A DNA stretch of 64,000 nt from Legionella sp. (GCA_030158115.1 JAOATK010000018.1:62001-126000); one strand, 5' to 3'; counted from the stretch's first letter, positions 7,887 through 16,824 are shown. Translations and numbers: made by a program. Notes: a model not told the origin generated them from the sequence alone.

Positions 7887-10466
7887 ATGCGAGATATAGT
7901 TTGGACAGGAACGTTTGGTAAGTATTTAGAAGAAAATAGTACAGACCGTCATAAAGAATTTGTATTCGCAAGCTTAGAAAATACGTGGCCGAAATTTCTT
8001 TACCAAGGTATTTCTGACTATAAAGCGGCGAAGTCTGAGAAGATTAATCAATATTTTATAAATTCTAATGAGAATATATCAATGATTGCTAAGGAGAAGT
8101 CTTCTCCTACTTTTTTCAGAGATCGATTAATAGCATATATTAATAGGCATCCTGTCACAGCGTATCTAGTTCAAGATCCAGATATACGGAGCACCAATCC
8201 AGAGCATGCGACCATTACAATGGAAGCATTGCTCAACCAAGAAGGAATTAGTCTTTATAAGTTAGCCATAGAGGAAGAGCGTTTTAGTGAAGAGTATGTC
8301 AATGCGGTGTTTTTTAAATCCACACTAGAAGTCCCTGGAGCAACATGGGATAAAAAACGTCCTATTATTACGGTGGCAGGACCATCCAGTAGTGGTAAAT
8401 CTGTGGCGGCAAGAGCAGTTTTAGAGAAAGCAAATCTTTATATTCCTACAAAACGGGATGCATCGGATTCAGATACCTCTCAAGTCACCAATTATGCAGT
8501 GTTTTCTGATGGGGGAATTGAGAGAGAGCTCTCTCAAGTTAGAAAAATAGCTATCCAGTTGTCCCTCATGAATGGTTATACAGGAGTTAGTGATTTAGAA
8601 AAAATGAGCGAAGTTAAAAATAAAGTAAAGACATGTGTTTTTAATGAGGTGAAACACTCTAATACTTTGGGTTTAGTGATTCCTGAGACTTTTGCTGGTT
8701 TGAAAAAAGGGATTGGGGAATTAAAAAAATTACAGAAAGATTCTAGAAACGTGGTGATTTTTTCACGTGTTGATGGTGAAAATCCTAGTATATTCAAAAA
8801 AGTAGTGGCTTATTTAGGAACTCGACGTGCCTTTAAATCGTCTGGCTTTGATACAGATGAGAATAACGAAATACCTTATAATAAAAGTGGTCTACCCGAG
8901 TCTAAAGCCTATGGAGCGGGTGGTTTTCGTTGGGGAAGTAGAGGTTCGAAAAAAGCAGAGGCTCAATTTATTGCCTCACAAAAAGATGCGCTTGGTTTTA
9001 TCGTGACGAATGATTTGGTGCTCAAAAAATTGGGTAATAGTGGTCAGTGGGTAAATGGGAAACAAGGGGATTCAGATCTAGTTCTTGTATCTAATCGTGT
9101 TTTTCAAAAGTGGCTACAGCAACCAGATGATCATTCAATGCAGAGTTTAAAAGAATTCATGAATAAAAAGGAAAATATAGCACAACCCATTATTCATACT
9201 TATGGACAAAGTGACTTACTCAAAATACAAAGAGCCGCTCAAAAATACATTGATGCTGCTGGCGATAAAGAAAGTAAATTTCGTGCAGCCTTAGAAGAGA
9301 TGTTAAACGTTATGCCTGCTCGACTAAAAGAAGGTGGGATCCAAGTCACACAAAAAGACATAGAAAAAATTAAAAATTTTCTTATGCAGTATCGTGAAGA
9401 TGTAGGCCCAAAAAAAGCTGAAGGTTTGGATTTGGCAATAGAAAAATTAAGTGCGGAGGTAAGGCAGGCTAAACCAGGCATTACGCCAGTTTCTCAAAAG
9501 AAAGTAGAAAAAGAAAAACCCATTATAGTGGATGTTCGAAGTTTTGGTGATTTTATTATTGAACAGCTATCAACATCGTCAAAAGAGTATAGAACAGGAG
9601 CATCTACGCTATCAGCCCATGGAAGACCGGATTTAGAATCCAATATTAGTGTAAATCAACAATCGAGCAAAGACCTTTATTATAAAGGGCATTTTCTTAA
9701 AGAAAATGAACATATTGTGGCCCAACTCAAGAGTAAAGAAGGGGGCGTTGTCCGTTTAGAACAAGAGCGAAGCGGCAAAGTAACCGATTTCTCCAATGGT
9801 GCATTATCAGATGTAGATAAGCAAAGAGCTGCGTTAGCACAAGCGCAAATGGTTTTGAATAATTATGATCCGAAGAATGGCAAAATTGTTATTCAAGGTA
9901 AATATCCAGAACAAGCAGCGCGCGTGTATGCTGCATTGTTGTATTTAGTATCGAAAAGCCCTGATCTGAAAAAGAAATCACTAGATAAAATATTGGAATG
10001 TCGCGTATGGAGTTTTGATTCACCTAAAAAAGGATTTGGTGAAAATAGCACTTATATTAAGAGATATCTTCCCGATCTGAGCATCATATCGCGGGTGAGT
10101 AATACTGAAAAAATGGGGGTTTTAGGGGCTCGAGACAAACGTGTAATTGCAAATTTAGTCGAGCCAGAATTAATAGAATCATTTAACGTTTTGAAAGACA
10201 AGTACGGTAAAATATCCCTAGAGAATAGTAAAAAGCCAGCTCTTGATGCTGGTGCTGTTGCAAAACCAGCTGAACTTAACCCTGGCAATACCGTAGAACA
10301 AAATTGCTCAGCTCATGCTGCTCGTAATGCTTTTATAGGTATAGCGTCAGGGATTACTGCAACTGCAAACCGATTAAAATCTCGTGTAGAGGCCGTACGA
10401 AACCCCAGCTCTACATCGACTCTAGAAAAGCCGGAGGAGGGTTCTAGCGATCCTTCTCCCTCCTAG
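7887..10466 (+). CDS. P-loop NTPase/kinase-like protein, candidate Dot/Icm effector
   Basis: I do not recognise an orthologue. I chose the ATG at 7887 (859 residues) because GTGGAG sits six bases upstream; a GTG at 7875 would add four residues. The middle carries ITVAGPSSSGKSVA, a Walker A loop at residues 165-172, followed by RAVLEKANLYIPT and later FSRVDGENPSIFKK, an arrangement loosely like zeta-toxin or small-kinase folds. Residues about 430-530 are helical and Lys/Glu rich. The C-terminal part (NGKIVIQGKYPEQAARVYAALL) looks like a separate domain. The extreme C-terminus, LEKPEEGSSDPSPS, is hydrophilic with Glu and small residues, as in Dot/Icm translocation signals. No signal peptide or membrane helix. 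Effector status is inference. Confidence 0.7.
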   Translation: MRDIVWTGTFGKYLEENSTDRHKEFVFASLENTWPKFLYQGISDYKAAKSEKINQYFINSNENISMIAKEKSSPTFFRDRLIAYINRHPVTAYLVQDPDIRSTNPEHATITMEALLNQEGISLYKLAIEEERFSEEYVNAVFFKSTLEVPGATWDKKRPIITVAGPSSSGKSVAARAVLEKANLYIPTKRDASDSDTSQVTNYAVFSDGGIERELSQVRKIAIQLSLMNGYTGVSDLEKMSEVKNKVKTCVFNEVKHSNTLGLVIPETFAGLKKGIGELKKLQKDSRNVVIFSRVDGENPSIFKKVVAYLGTRRAFKSSGFDTDENNEIPYNKSGLPESKAYGAGGFRWGSRGSKKAEAQFIASQKDALGFIVTNDLVLKKLGNSGQWVNGKQGDSDLVLVSNRVFQKWLQQPDDHSMQSLKEFMNKKENIAQPIIHTYGQSDLLKIQRAAQKYIDAAGDKESKFRAALEEMLNVMPARLKEGGIQVTQKDIEKIKNFLMQYREDVGPKKAEGLDLAIEKLSAEVRQAKPGITPVSQKKVEKEKPIIVDVRSFGDFIIEQLSTSSKEYRTGASTLSAHGRPDLESNISVNQQSSKDLYYKGHFLKENEHIVAQLKSKEGGVVRLEQERSGKVTDFSNGALSDVDKQRAALAQAQMVLNNYDPKNGKIVIQGKYPEQAARVYAALLYLVSKSPDLKKKSLDKILECRVWSFDSPKKGFGENSTYIKRYLPDLSIISRVSNTEKMGVLGARDKRVIANLVEPELIESFNVLKDKYGKISLENSKKPALDAGAVAKPAELNPGNTVEQNCSAHAARNAFIGIASGITATANRLKSRVEAVRNPSSTSTLEKPEEGSSDPSPS

Positions 10467-10538
10467 GGGTGATAGTGACTGTTGTGACAAAATGACACCA
10501 CATGACCTGAGTAATTAGTAATTATTTTTGCACGATGG

Positions 10539-11312
10539 TTATTCTCTGAATCCCACCCCTTTTTTTAACAAAACCATATTGAGTAGCGTGAGTGAAACCA
10601 GCATGAGGCAAATAATACTCATTGCCAATGTCATATTCACTTCACTTTGACCTATCATAGCCTGACGCAGAGCATTAACCATATATAAAATAGGGTTCAG
10701 GTAGGAGATTTTTTGCCATATTGGAGGAAGCATGGAGACGCTATAAAATACGCCGCCCAAATAAGTTAGTGGGGTGAGTATGAAGGTGGGCACCAGCATA
10801 ATATCATCAAAATTGCGTGCTATCATGGCATTTGTAAAACCGGCTAGCGAAAACACGGAGGAGACCAGTAATACCACCAATAAGGTCATTGGTAGGTGAT
10901 CTAATTGAATGGTCAAGAAAATACTAGCAATGATAAAGACTAGTAGCGCAACGATTAATCCACGCAATACACCACCAAAAACATAACCAAATAATAAAAG
11001 CCCACTATGCATAGGGCTAATCAACATTTCGTCTATGCTTTTTTGAAAGCGCACACTAAAAAGAGAGGCAGAGACGTTGCCATAAGAGTTAACAATAACC
11101 GACATCATGATCAAACCTGGCGCAATAAACATAGGATAACTGACACCATGGATATCACCAATTCGTGGGCCAATTAAGCTACCAAAAATTAGAAAATAGA
11201 GTGTGGTCGTAATTACGGGGGGCAAAAAAACTTGGCTTGCAATACGAAACATACGAACTAATTCACGTCTTACTAGGGTATATAAAGCAATGTATTGTTG
11301 TTTAATGGCCAT
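10539..11312 (-). CDS. ABC-2 type transporter permease (YadH-like)
   Basis: A 257-residue permease with about six hydrophobic segments and the ABC-2 features LVRRELVRMFR at the N-terminus and MISPMHSGLLLFGYVFGGVLRG in the centre, then GGVFYSVSMLPPIWQKISYLNPILYMVNALR near the C-terminus, which is typical of the YadH/NodJ subgroup. Its start overlaps the 3' end of the upstream ATP-binding gene by 11 bases, indicating translational coupling. Members form homodimers with the ATPase and export lipids, polysaccharides or drugs; the substrate here is unknown. Confidence 0.9.
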   Translation of the reverse strand: MAIKQQYIALYTLVRRELVRMFRIASQVFLPPVITTTLYFLIFGSLIGPRIGDIHGVSYPMFIAPGLIMMSVIVNSYGNVSASLFSVRFQKSIDEMLISPMHSGLLLFGYVFGGVLRGLIVALLVFIIASIFLTIQLDHLPMTLLVVLLVSSVFSLAGFTNAMIARNFDDIMLVPTFILTPLTYLGGVFYSVSMLPPIWQKISYLNPILYMVNALRQAMIGQSEVNMTLAMSIICLMLVSLTLLNMVLLKKGVGFRE

Positions 11313-12216
11313 TTTTTATGAGATCCAAAAAGAGTTCTTCCAGGCGATTTGTTTTGTTACGCATACTATGGATGATAATCCCACATTGGGATAATGCGTT
11401 AAATACTTCATTTAAATACAGGTCATTCTCAACCCGTATTTCAATGGTATTAGCATCTATCAAAGTGGCCGCAAAAGGATGAAGATCTGGCAATGTTGCT
11501 ATGGGGTTTTGTGTGTTAAAAATAAAGGTTTGATGGCGTAGGGTTTGTAGCAAATTTTTCATGGAGGTATTTTTAATAATTTGACCTTTATCAATAATGG
11601 CAATGTTTTTACATAATTGCTCAGCTTCTTCAAGATAGTGGGTTGTAAGAATAATAGTGGTTCCTTCAGCATTAGTGCGTGTTAAAAACTCCCACATACC
11701 GCGGCGAATTTCTATGTCCACTCCAGCTGTTGGTTCATCCAGAATAAGGACTTTGGGTTGATGCACTAAAGCCCTCGCAATCATCAGTCGCCGTTTCATA
11801 CCACCGGATAAATGACGCACAATATCATGTCGTTTATTCCATAGTCCTAATTGGTCTAATAGTGCTTCTGCATGAGGACGCGCTTTTTTGCGTGAAATGC
11901 CGTAATAACCAGCCTGGTTTAGTAAAACTTGCTCACAATCTTCGAAAATATTCAGATTAATTTCTTGGGGTACAAGTCCCAGACATGACTTTGCCTTTTC
12001 TGGTTCGTTATCTAAGTCGTACCCGTGAATACTAATACTTCCTGCGGTTTTATTCAGCAAGGTAGTGATTAAGCCGATTGTCGTGGATTTTCCTGCACCA
12101 TTAGCGCCTAGTAAGGCAAAAAAATCGCCTTTTTTTATACTAAGATCAATGCCTTTCAGCGCTTGAACCCCATTCGCATAGGTTTTGGATAATTGTTTGA
12201 TATCTAAAGCATACAT
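11302..12216 (-). CDS. ABC transporter ATP-binding protein (YadG-like)
   Basis: A 304-residue ATPase. Walker A is GANGAGKSTT (about residues 37-46), the signature is HLSGGMKRRLMIARAL, Walker B is VLILDEPTAGVD, and the H-loop is TTHYLEEAEQLC, all in the expected order. A C-terminal extension of about 80 residues (DANTIEIRVENDLYLNEVF) is typical of exporters paired with ABC-2 permeases. It is first gene of a two-gene minus-strand operon with the YadH-like permease. Good identity at family level, unknown cargo. Confidence 0.93.
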   Translation of the reverse strand: MYALDIKQLSKTYANGVQALKGIDLSIKKGDFFALLGANGAGKSTTIGLITTLLNKTAGSISIHGYDLDNEPEKAKSCLGLVPQEINLNIFEDCEQVLLNQAGYYGISRKKARPHAEALLDQLGLWNKRHDIVRHLSGGMKRRLMIARALVHQPKVLILDEPTAGVDIEIRRGMWEFLTRTNAEGTTIILTTHYLEEAEQLCKNIAIIDKGQIIKNTSMKNLLQTLRHQTFIFNTQNPIATLPDLHPFAATLIDANTIEIRVENDLYLNEVFNALSQCGIIIHSMRNKTNRLEELFLDLIKNGH

Positions 12217-12314
12217 AGCGAGTTTTCTGTAGATAAAAATTCATTATACACAGAATTTTGGAAAAAACAGGATGATGGCTTAATTGCTATCAGGCTAAGC
12301 TGAATTTAAAACAA

Positions 12315-12932
12315 TTACCAAGTAGGTGATGCCTCTTCGTATGAGCGGGTTTTCATCCAGCCTGTGATGCTATAACGTGGTCTATGTGTTAAGGCTACTT
12401 CATGAGGTAATTCGCTGTTAAAACAAATGAGTCGGTTTTCTTGGGGCAGCACATTTTGGATTAATTGATCTTGTTGATTATAAAGTTTTAGCTCACCACC
12501 ATCTTGTGAACACCAATCTTGATTTAAATAATAAACGAAAGAAATTTTTCTGGTTTTCTGTGCTGCAAATTGGTCGATGTGTTTTTTATAAAATGTGCCT
12601 GGTTGATAGCTGGCAAAATGAGTTTCAAACTCATTTAAACCCAAAAATAGAGACTGATTAAATAGTTCGTATAAGTATTTTATTTGAGTTAGAAAAATTT
12701 GTATGCCTGGATTGGTTTCATTTTCTTCCAGCCATAAAATTTCATCGGTACGAATAGTGTGATTTTTTTGGGAGCCTAGTTTTAATCCAATTTTAGCACC
12801 ACGAAATAACCCTTGTTGGTACTTTGCTTCAGCTGTAGTCCGTAGTATCTGGCAATATATAGGTTCCAATAAGTTTTCGATAATATGAAAGCCTTGGTTA
12901 CAAAGATCGTGGATAAGTAGGTCGGTATTCAT
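12315..12932 (-). CDS. 2-oxoglutarate/Fe(II)-dependent oxygenase, prolyl 4-hydroxylase-like
   Basis: A 205-residue protein with the facial triad pattern of 2OG-Fe(II) oxygenases: HID (FYKKHIDQF) as the HxD pair, a distal His in SELPHEVAL, and the 2OG-binding Arg in RPRYSITGWM. The segment SFVYYLNQDW...GGELKLY matches the SM-20/P4H subgroup. The enzyme class hydroxylates protein or small-molecule side chains; the target is not predictable. The start ATG overlaps the stop of the YgjP-like gene by four bases (ATGA), so the two are translationally coupled. Confidence 0.88.
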   Translation of the reverse strand: MNTDLLIHDLCNQGFHIIENLLEPIYCQILRTTAEAKYQQGLFRGAKIGLKLGSQKNHTIRTDEILWLEENETNPGIQIFLTQIKYLYELFNQSLFLGLNEFETHFASYQPGTFYKKHIDQFAAQKTRKISFVYYLNQDWCSQDGGELKLYNQQDQLIQNVLPQENRLICFNSELPHEVALTHRPRYSITGWMKTRSYEEASPTW

Positions 12933-13621
12933 TGAATCGGTCTTTTTTCAAGTAAGCATTGATAGTCGCGCCATTGTGGCATAAATTGACTCATGAGCCT
13001 ATAAAATCGTTGGTTGTGGCTGGGTTCATGAAGATGTACTAGTTCATGAACGAGTACATATTCTAAACATTCCTGTGGTTTTTTGATAAGATTAAGATTC
13101 AACCAAATTCGCGCTGCTCGAGTATTGCATGAGCCCCAGCGTGTTTTCATTTTTTTTATGCCCCATTCATATACTTGGACACCCACTATTTTTTCCCAAT
13201 GTTGAATTAAATCAGGAAGTAGAGACGCCATTTGGCATCTGTACCAGTTGTCAATGATAGCCTGAATCTTTTCTTGCGAGCTGCCAGCCTGCGTATAACA
13301 GTGGATTAACTCTTCATTGACTTTTATTTCTGGGCGGCCATTTTGATCTTCTATAATTAATAAATAGTTTCTACCCATAAATGGCACTGTTGTTCCAGTT
13401 TGGAGTAGGGTGTTTTCTGCGGTAAAGCGAGAGCGAATTAATTGATGTTGCTCTTGTATCCAGGAGTTTTTTTGTTCTAGGAATTGAAAGATTTGTCGCT
13501 CACTAAACTTTAAAGGCACGCTCATTTTTACTCTTCCATCAGGAGGGTAAATGCGTAAGTTCATATTTTTAATGGGTTTTCTGGATATTTGAATAGAAAT
13601 ACCCGCAAATTCTATGATCAT
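12929..13621 (-). CDS. ygjP: YgjP-like (DUF45/WLM-type) zinc metallopeptidase
   Basis: A 230-residue protein from the ATG at 13621 (a TTG seven codons upstream is an alternative; neither has a strong ribosome site). The diagnostic segment is KKMKTRWGSCNTRARIW-like WGSC motif followed by YVLVHELVHLHEPSHNQRFYRLM, the HExxH-x(3)-PSHxxxF signature of the YgjP/DUF45 family. No signal peptide, so cytoplasmic. Physiological substrates are unknown. It is co-directional and overlaps the downstream 2OG oxygenase. Confidence 0.9.
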   Translation of the reverse strand: MIIEFAGISIQISRKPIKNMNLRIYPPDGRVKMSVPLKFSERQIFQFLEQKNSWIQEQHQLIRSRFTAENTLLQTGTTVPFMGRNYLLIIEDQNGRPEIKVNEELIHCYTQAGSSQEKIQAIIDNWYRCQMASLLPDLIQHWEKIVGVQVYEWGIKKMKTRWGSCNTRAARIWLNLNLIKKPQECLEYVLVHELVHLHEPSHNQRFYRLMSQFMPQWRDYQCLLEKRPIQ

Positions 13622-13659
13622 ATAGGTGAAAGATTCTTGCAAAATTCTAAGCTATTTTA

Positions 13660-13935
13660 CTACCTTTCTGCACCGACACAAGGACTGTCAATGTATTCAC
13701 CGTTAATATCCAACACCATGTTGACATTCGCGCGTTGGTAGCGCGTCAAAATATCATATTGTTCTTGGGTAATGTAACCATAAGAGTTGCCGCAATACAC
13801 TAAAGAGGAAGCGCCTGGTTTAGGTTTGACGTGAATGGGAAGCTCACAGTCCCATCTAAAATGAGTTAAATCACAATTAGCTAAGGCGATATTGATAGGC
13901 AAAAGAGCTAAAATTAGAAACCATTTCTTGTTCAT
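13660..13935 (-). CDS. Small secreted cysteine-containing protein, unknown function
   Basis: A 91-residue protein beginning [19 protein letters not shown], a clear Sec signal peptide cleaved near ALA-NC. The ATG at 13935 has GGTGAG five bases upstream, so I prefer it to an ATG four codons earlier. The mature part of about 72 residues holds four Cys (NCDL, WDCEL, VYCGN, SPCVGA), suggesting two disulphides in the periplasm. I recognise no named family. It stands 38 bases upstream of the YgjP-like gene on the same strand. Confidence 0.75.
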   Translation of the reverse strand: MNKKWFLILALLPINIALANCDLTHFRWDCELPIHVKPKPGASSLVYCGNSYGYITQEQYDILTRYQRANVNMVLDINGEYIDSPCVGAER

Positions 13936-14018
13936 TATGCTCACCATCTATATTTTGTTTTTTTTTAAGTATAGGATAAGAATTGTAAAAAAGTATTTTC
14001 ATATGATGAGGAACGGTA

Positions 14019-14885
14019 ATGCTTTCATCCAGTTCTGAATACCTTGAAGCGTTGCGAGTAGGAAATTATCTACTTTTTTTAGAGTGGCCCTTGTTTGTTC
14101 TTAAACATTATTCAGCAGAGGGTAAAGCAGAGGGCACTGATTTTCTGATGGATTGTCTTGTTTTTGAGTGGTTAAAACAGGGATCCTGTGAGCAAGACGC
14201 ACAACATTTAGCACTCTTACATGCAGTTTATGAAGTCGAACCTTGCCTCTTGGTAGGGCAACTTGCGTTTAACCTAATGTCTGTTTATTCAGCTCTCTTT
14301 GTCTGCATGGCCTTGCAGACACATGATTTACATGGCCATGTCTTGCCCCAAGAAACCCTGACTGGACCACAAATAATCACGTTCATGAATAAAATAACCG
14401 AAAATGAAAAGGGTGATTCACACCATGGCATTCGTGATGAATTTATAAAGCGAAGTCAAGAAGTAGATCCTATTTTAGTCAAGACTGTTTATAAAAAAAT
14501 TCATGAGATAAGACAACCCATATTAATTATTGAAAAATACATTGAAGCTTTAGCTTGGGATCAAAGAGAACAAAGCGATATAAGGCTGTACGATGCGCGT
14601 TTAGCCATTGCAAAAGGCTTACTTGTTTTTTTACGTAAACAAGAGGCATTGACCGATGCAATTCGTCTTGAAATAGACCTGTCTATTGAGGCTATCAGAC
14701 AGAAGCAGCCAATGTTTTGGGAGAGTGAATACTTAGAGTTGCTTTCTCCTCCATCGCTGAAGACGAAAGCTTTGCTCTTTGTTCACTCTTTAAGATCACG
14801 TTTTTTTGAAATGGTTTTGCCTCAAAGACCAGTGATTAGGGATAAAGAAGGAAATATAGAAAATTCCGAGCCGATCTTAAAGTGA
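14019..14885 (+). CDS. Unknown protein, helical, 288 residues
   Basis: The ATG at 14019 is preceded by gaggaacggta, an acceptable ribosome site. The product is alpha-helical, acidic and Leu-rich, without a signal peptide. A hydrophobic region near residues 85-107 (VGQLAFNLMSVYSALFVCMAL) is probably buried rather than a membrane helix. I recognise no domain. The C-terminal tail (PVIRDKEGNIENSEPIL) is hydrophilic with acidic residues, so a Dot/Icm substrate is conceivable but not supported by anything stronger. It is isolated between a divergent secreted protein and a REP-like element. Confidence 0.75.
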   Translation: MLSSSSEYLEALRVGNYLLFLEWPLFVLKHYSAEGKAEGTDFLMDCLVFEWLKQGSCEQDAQHLALLHAVYEVEPCLLVGQLAFNLMSVYSALFVCMALQTHDLHGHVLPQETLTGPQIITFMNKITENEKGDSHHGIRDEFIKRSQEVDPILVKTVYKKIHEIRQPILIIEKYIEALAWDQREQSDIRLYDARLAIAKGLLVFLRKQEALTDAIRLEIDLSIEAIRQKQPMFWESEYLELLSPPSLKTKALLFVHSLRSRFFEMVLPQRPVIRDKEGNIENSEPILK

Positions 14886-14923
14886 TGGAAGGGGTCTATA
14901 TTGGGCCAAGCTGATTTTATATC

Positions 14924-15039
14924 AAGCCTAGATGAAGCAAAGCGCAATCCGGGAAGCCCATGCAAAGTATGGCACCCTATGAGTGGAGTTTGAGCCGCTC
15001 CGCGCAATCCCGGATTACACTTTGCTTCATCCAGGCTTT
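14924..15039. repeat. REP-like hairpin element between two genes
   Basis: Left arm starts aagcctagatgaagcaaagc (14924) and continues gcaatccggga; the right arm, ending at 15039, is its reverse complement with about three mismatches in 31. The central 50 or so bases are unpaired. The arms resemble those of the element at 55307-55380 (aagcctggatgcagc...aatccggg), so both belong to one dispersed family. The right arm overlaps the last codons of ogt. Confidence 0.85.
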
Positions 15040-15509
15040 TGATAATCAATCATCCCATTTGTTTCGTGCTGAAGTAGAGAGATTTTATAAGATATGGCTT
15101 CTGAATTTCCCATGTACCCTCCCAAATTATTTTTTCCTACAATGCGATGACAAGGAATAAATAAGACCAAGGGATTTTTTTTGCATGCTTGTCCTACCGC
15201 TCTAGGGCTGCTTTGTATTTTTGTAGACAATTCACCATAAGTTAACCTGCGTCCCACAGGAATTACTAATAATTCATTTAGTACCTTGAGTTGATGTGTA
15301 CTTCCTTGGAGCTTGAGAGGGAGTTGAAATCGGTGATGAGGATTTTTAGAGTAAGCTAATAGCTCGGAGTGAATTAAATGAGAAAGGGGATGATTAACAA
15401 TTTCCCCATGATCTTTAGTAAAAAGAGAACGATAAATAAAATGTTCATCATGCTCAATTTGGAGCATGCCCCAGGGCGTCTCAAAAAAAGAAGCATGAGA
15501 GGGTGACAT
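15027..15509 (-). CDS. ogt: Methylated-DNA-protein cysteine methyltransferase
   Basis: A 160-residue suicidal DNA repair protein that transfers alkyl groups from O6-alkylguanine to a cysteine. The active-site motif is IPCHRIVGKNNLGGYMG. The upstream helix-turn-helix portion VGRRLTYGELSTKIQ and SSPRAVGQACKKNPL is complete, and the N-terminal domain is short as in Ogt-type proteins. The last residues DYQKPG and the TGA stop are encoded by the REP-like right arm (cctggatga on the coding strand), so the C-terminus was set or altered by the repeat. Confidence 0.95.
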   Translation of the reverse strand: MSPSHASFFETPWGMLQIEHDEHFIYRSLFTKDHGEIVNHPLSHLIHSELLAYSKNPHHRFQLPLKLQGSTHQLKVLNELLVIPVGRRLTYGELSTKIQSSPRAVGQACKKNPLVLFIPCHRIVGKNNLGGYMGNSEAISYKISLLQHETNGMIDYQKPG

Positions 15510-15575
15510 ATATGAAATTCTACTAAAAATAGCACGTTAGTCTTACTGGTATTAAGTTAGACAAAACCAGATCAC

Positions 15576-15610
15576 GCCTACTTTCCGGGTATAAGCCACG
15601 GAAAATAGGC
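15576..15610 (-). terminator. Hairpin downstream of rplS, possible terminator
   Basis: gcctactttccg pairs with cggaaaataggc (11 of 12, one G-U type mismatch) around an 11-base loop. On the minus strand it is followed about nine bases later by a short TTTT. It lies 70 bases past the end of the rpsP-rimM-trmD-rplS operon, where a terminator is expected, but the T-run is weak. Confidence 0.45.
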
Positions 15611-15682
15611 ATGGGAAAATCTCTTCACTTAATGGCAGTGTACCTTCACCTGAATGAAAGCAAGCAGGCTAGGGTAAGAAAA

Positions 15683-16048
15683 TTAATCCGCTTTTCTAGC
15701 GCCTAATTTTTCTTTAATACGCGCAGCACGGCCTGTTAGGTTGCGTAGGTAATATAATTTAGCACGACGTACATCACCACGTCTTTTCACGGTAATGCTG
15801 TCAACAATTGGGCTGTATGTTTGGAAAACACGCTCAACACCAACGTTATGAGAAATTTTACGTACAGTGAATGCAGAATTCAAACCGCGGTTACGTTTTG
15901 CAATAACAATGCCTTCAAAAGCCTGCAAACGCTCACGGGTTCCCTCAATTACTTTCACTTGAACCAGAACAGTATCACCTGGATTAAACTCAGGGATTTG
16001 TTTGCCTTGCATTTGCTCAGCATTTAGTTGGTCAATAATATTAGTCAT
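15683..16048 (-). CDS. rplS: 50S ribosomal protein L19
   Basis: A 121-residue ribosomal protein at the 30S-50S interface. Recognised by [30 protein letters not shown] and [32 protein letters not shown], both classical L19 segments. Length is family typical. Last gene of the rpsP-rimM-trmD-rplS operon, 29 bases after trmD, with a good gaggagt site before the ATG. Confidence 0.98.
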   Translation of the reverse strand: MTNIIDQLNAEQMQGKQIPEFNPGDTVLVQVKVIEGTRERLQAFEGIVIAKRNRGLNSAFTVRKISHNVGVERVFQTYSPIVDSITVKRRGDVRRAKLYYLRNLTGRAARIKEKLGARKAD

Positions 16049-16077
16049 GGACTACTCCTCAAATTGGTTCTTCCTAT

Positions 16078-16824
16078 TTAGGAATCACCGTGTTCGTACT
16101 TAAACTCAGCAAGTAAGCGCTGGTCTATTTCACTTAAGTGTATTTTTTCAAGTAAATCAGGGCGGCTAAGCCAGGTTTTACCTAAAGATTGTTTTCTTCG
16201 CCACAGCTCAATGTCTCTGTGATTGCCACCTAGTAAAACAGGAGGCACCTCCAGTCCATTAATGATGGCTGGGCGTGTATAATGGGGGCAGTCGAGCAAA
16301 CCATTCATAAATGAATCTTGTTCTGCTGACCCAAGATGGCCAAGACTGCCTGGTATTAAGCGAATAATGGCATCGATAAATACCGCAGCGGCCAACTCAC
16401 CACCACTTAAAACAAAATCTCCAAGAGACCATTCTTCATCGACATCTTGAAGAATACGCTCATCAATTCCTTCATAGCGCCCAGCAATAAACAGCAAAGG
16501 CTGCCTATCAGTTGCTATGCGATTCAAGTCATCTTGACGAATTACTTTGCCCTGAGGGCTAAGGTAAATCGTTTTACAGTGACTTGGCATTTGACTGCGA
16601 GCCTGTTTGATTGCTGCTTTCAGGGGCTCATACATCATGACCATTCCTGGTCCGCCCCCATAAGGCTTATCATCAACTTGTCTGTAAGGTCTGGAGGCCC
16701 AATCCCTGGGATTCCAGTAATCTACGTTAACTAACCCTTGCTCAATTGCTCGTCCTGTAATGCCATAATTTAAAGCATTCAAGATTTCAGGTATTAAAGT
16801 AACGACTCCAAGATGAAGTACCAC
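16078..16824 (-). CDS. trmD: tRNA (guanine37-N1)-methyltransferase
   Basis: A 248-residue SPOUT methyltransferase that makes m1G37 using S-adenosylmethionine and prevents +1 frameshifting. Trefoil-knot motifs are visible: DDKPYGGGPGMVM, LSPQGKV, IAGRYEGIDERI and LGDFVLSGGELAA. C-terminal domain ends LRPDLLEK-like (SRPDLLEKIHL). The start abuts the rimM stop, so translation is coupled. Essential housekeeping gene in a standard order. Confidence 0.98.
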   Translation of the reverse strand: MVLHLGVVTLIPEILNALNYGITGRAIEQGLVNVDYWNPRDWASRPYRQVDDKPYGGGPGMVMMYEPLKAAIKQARSQMPSHCKTIYLSPQGKVIRQDDLNRIATDRQPLLFIAGRYEGIDERILQDVDEEWSLGDFVLSGGELAAAVFIDAIIRLIPGSLGHLGSAEQDSFMNGLLDCPHYTRPAIINGLEVPPVLLGGNHRDIELWRRKQSLGKTWLSRPDLLEKIHLSEIDQRLLAEFKYEHGDS

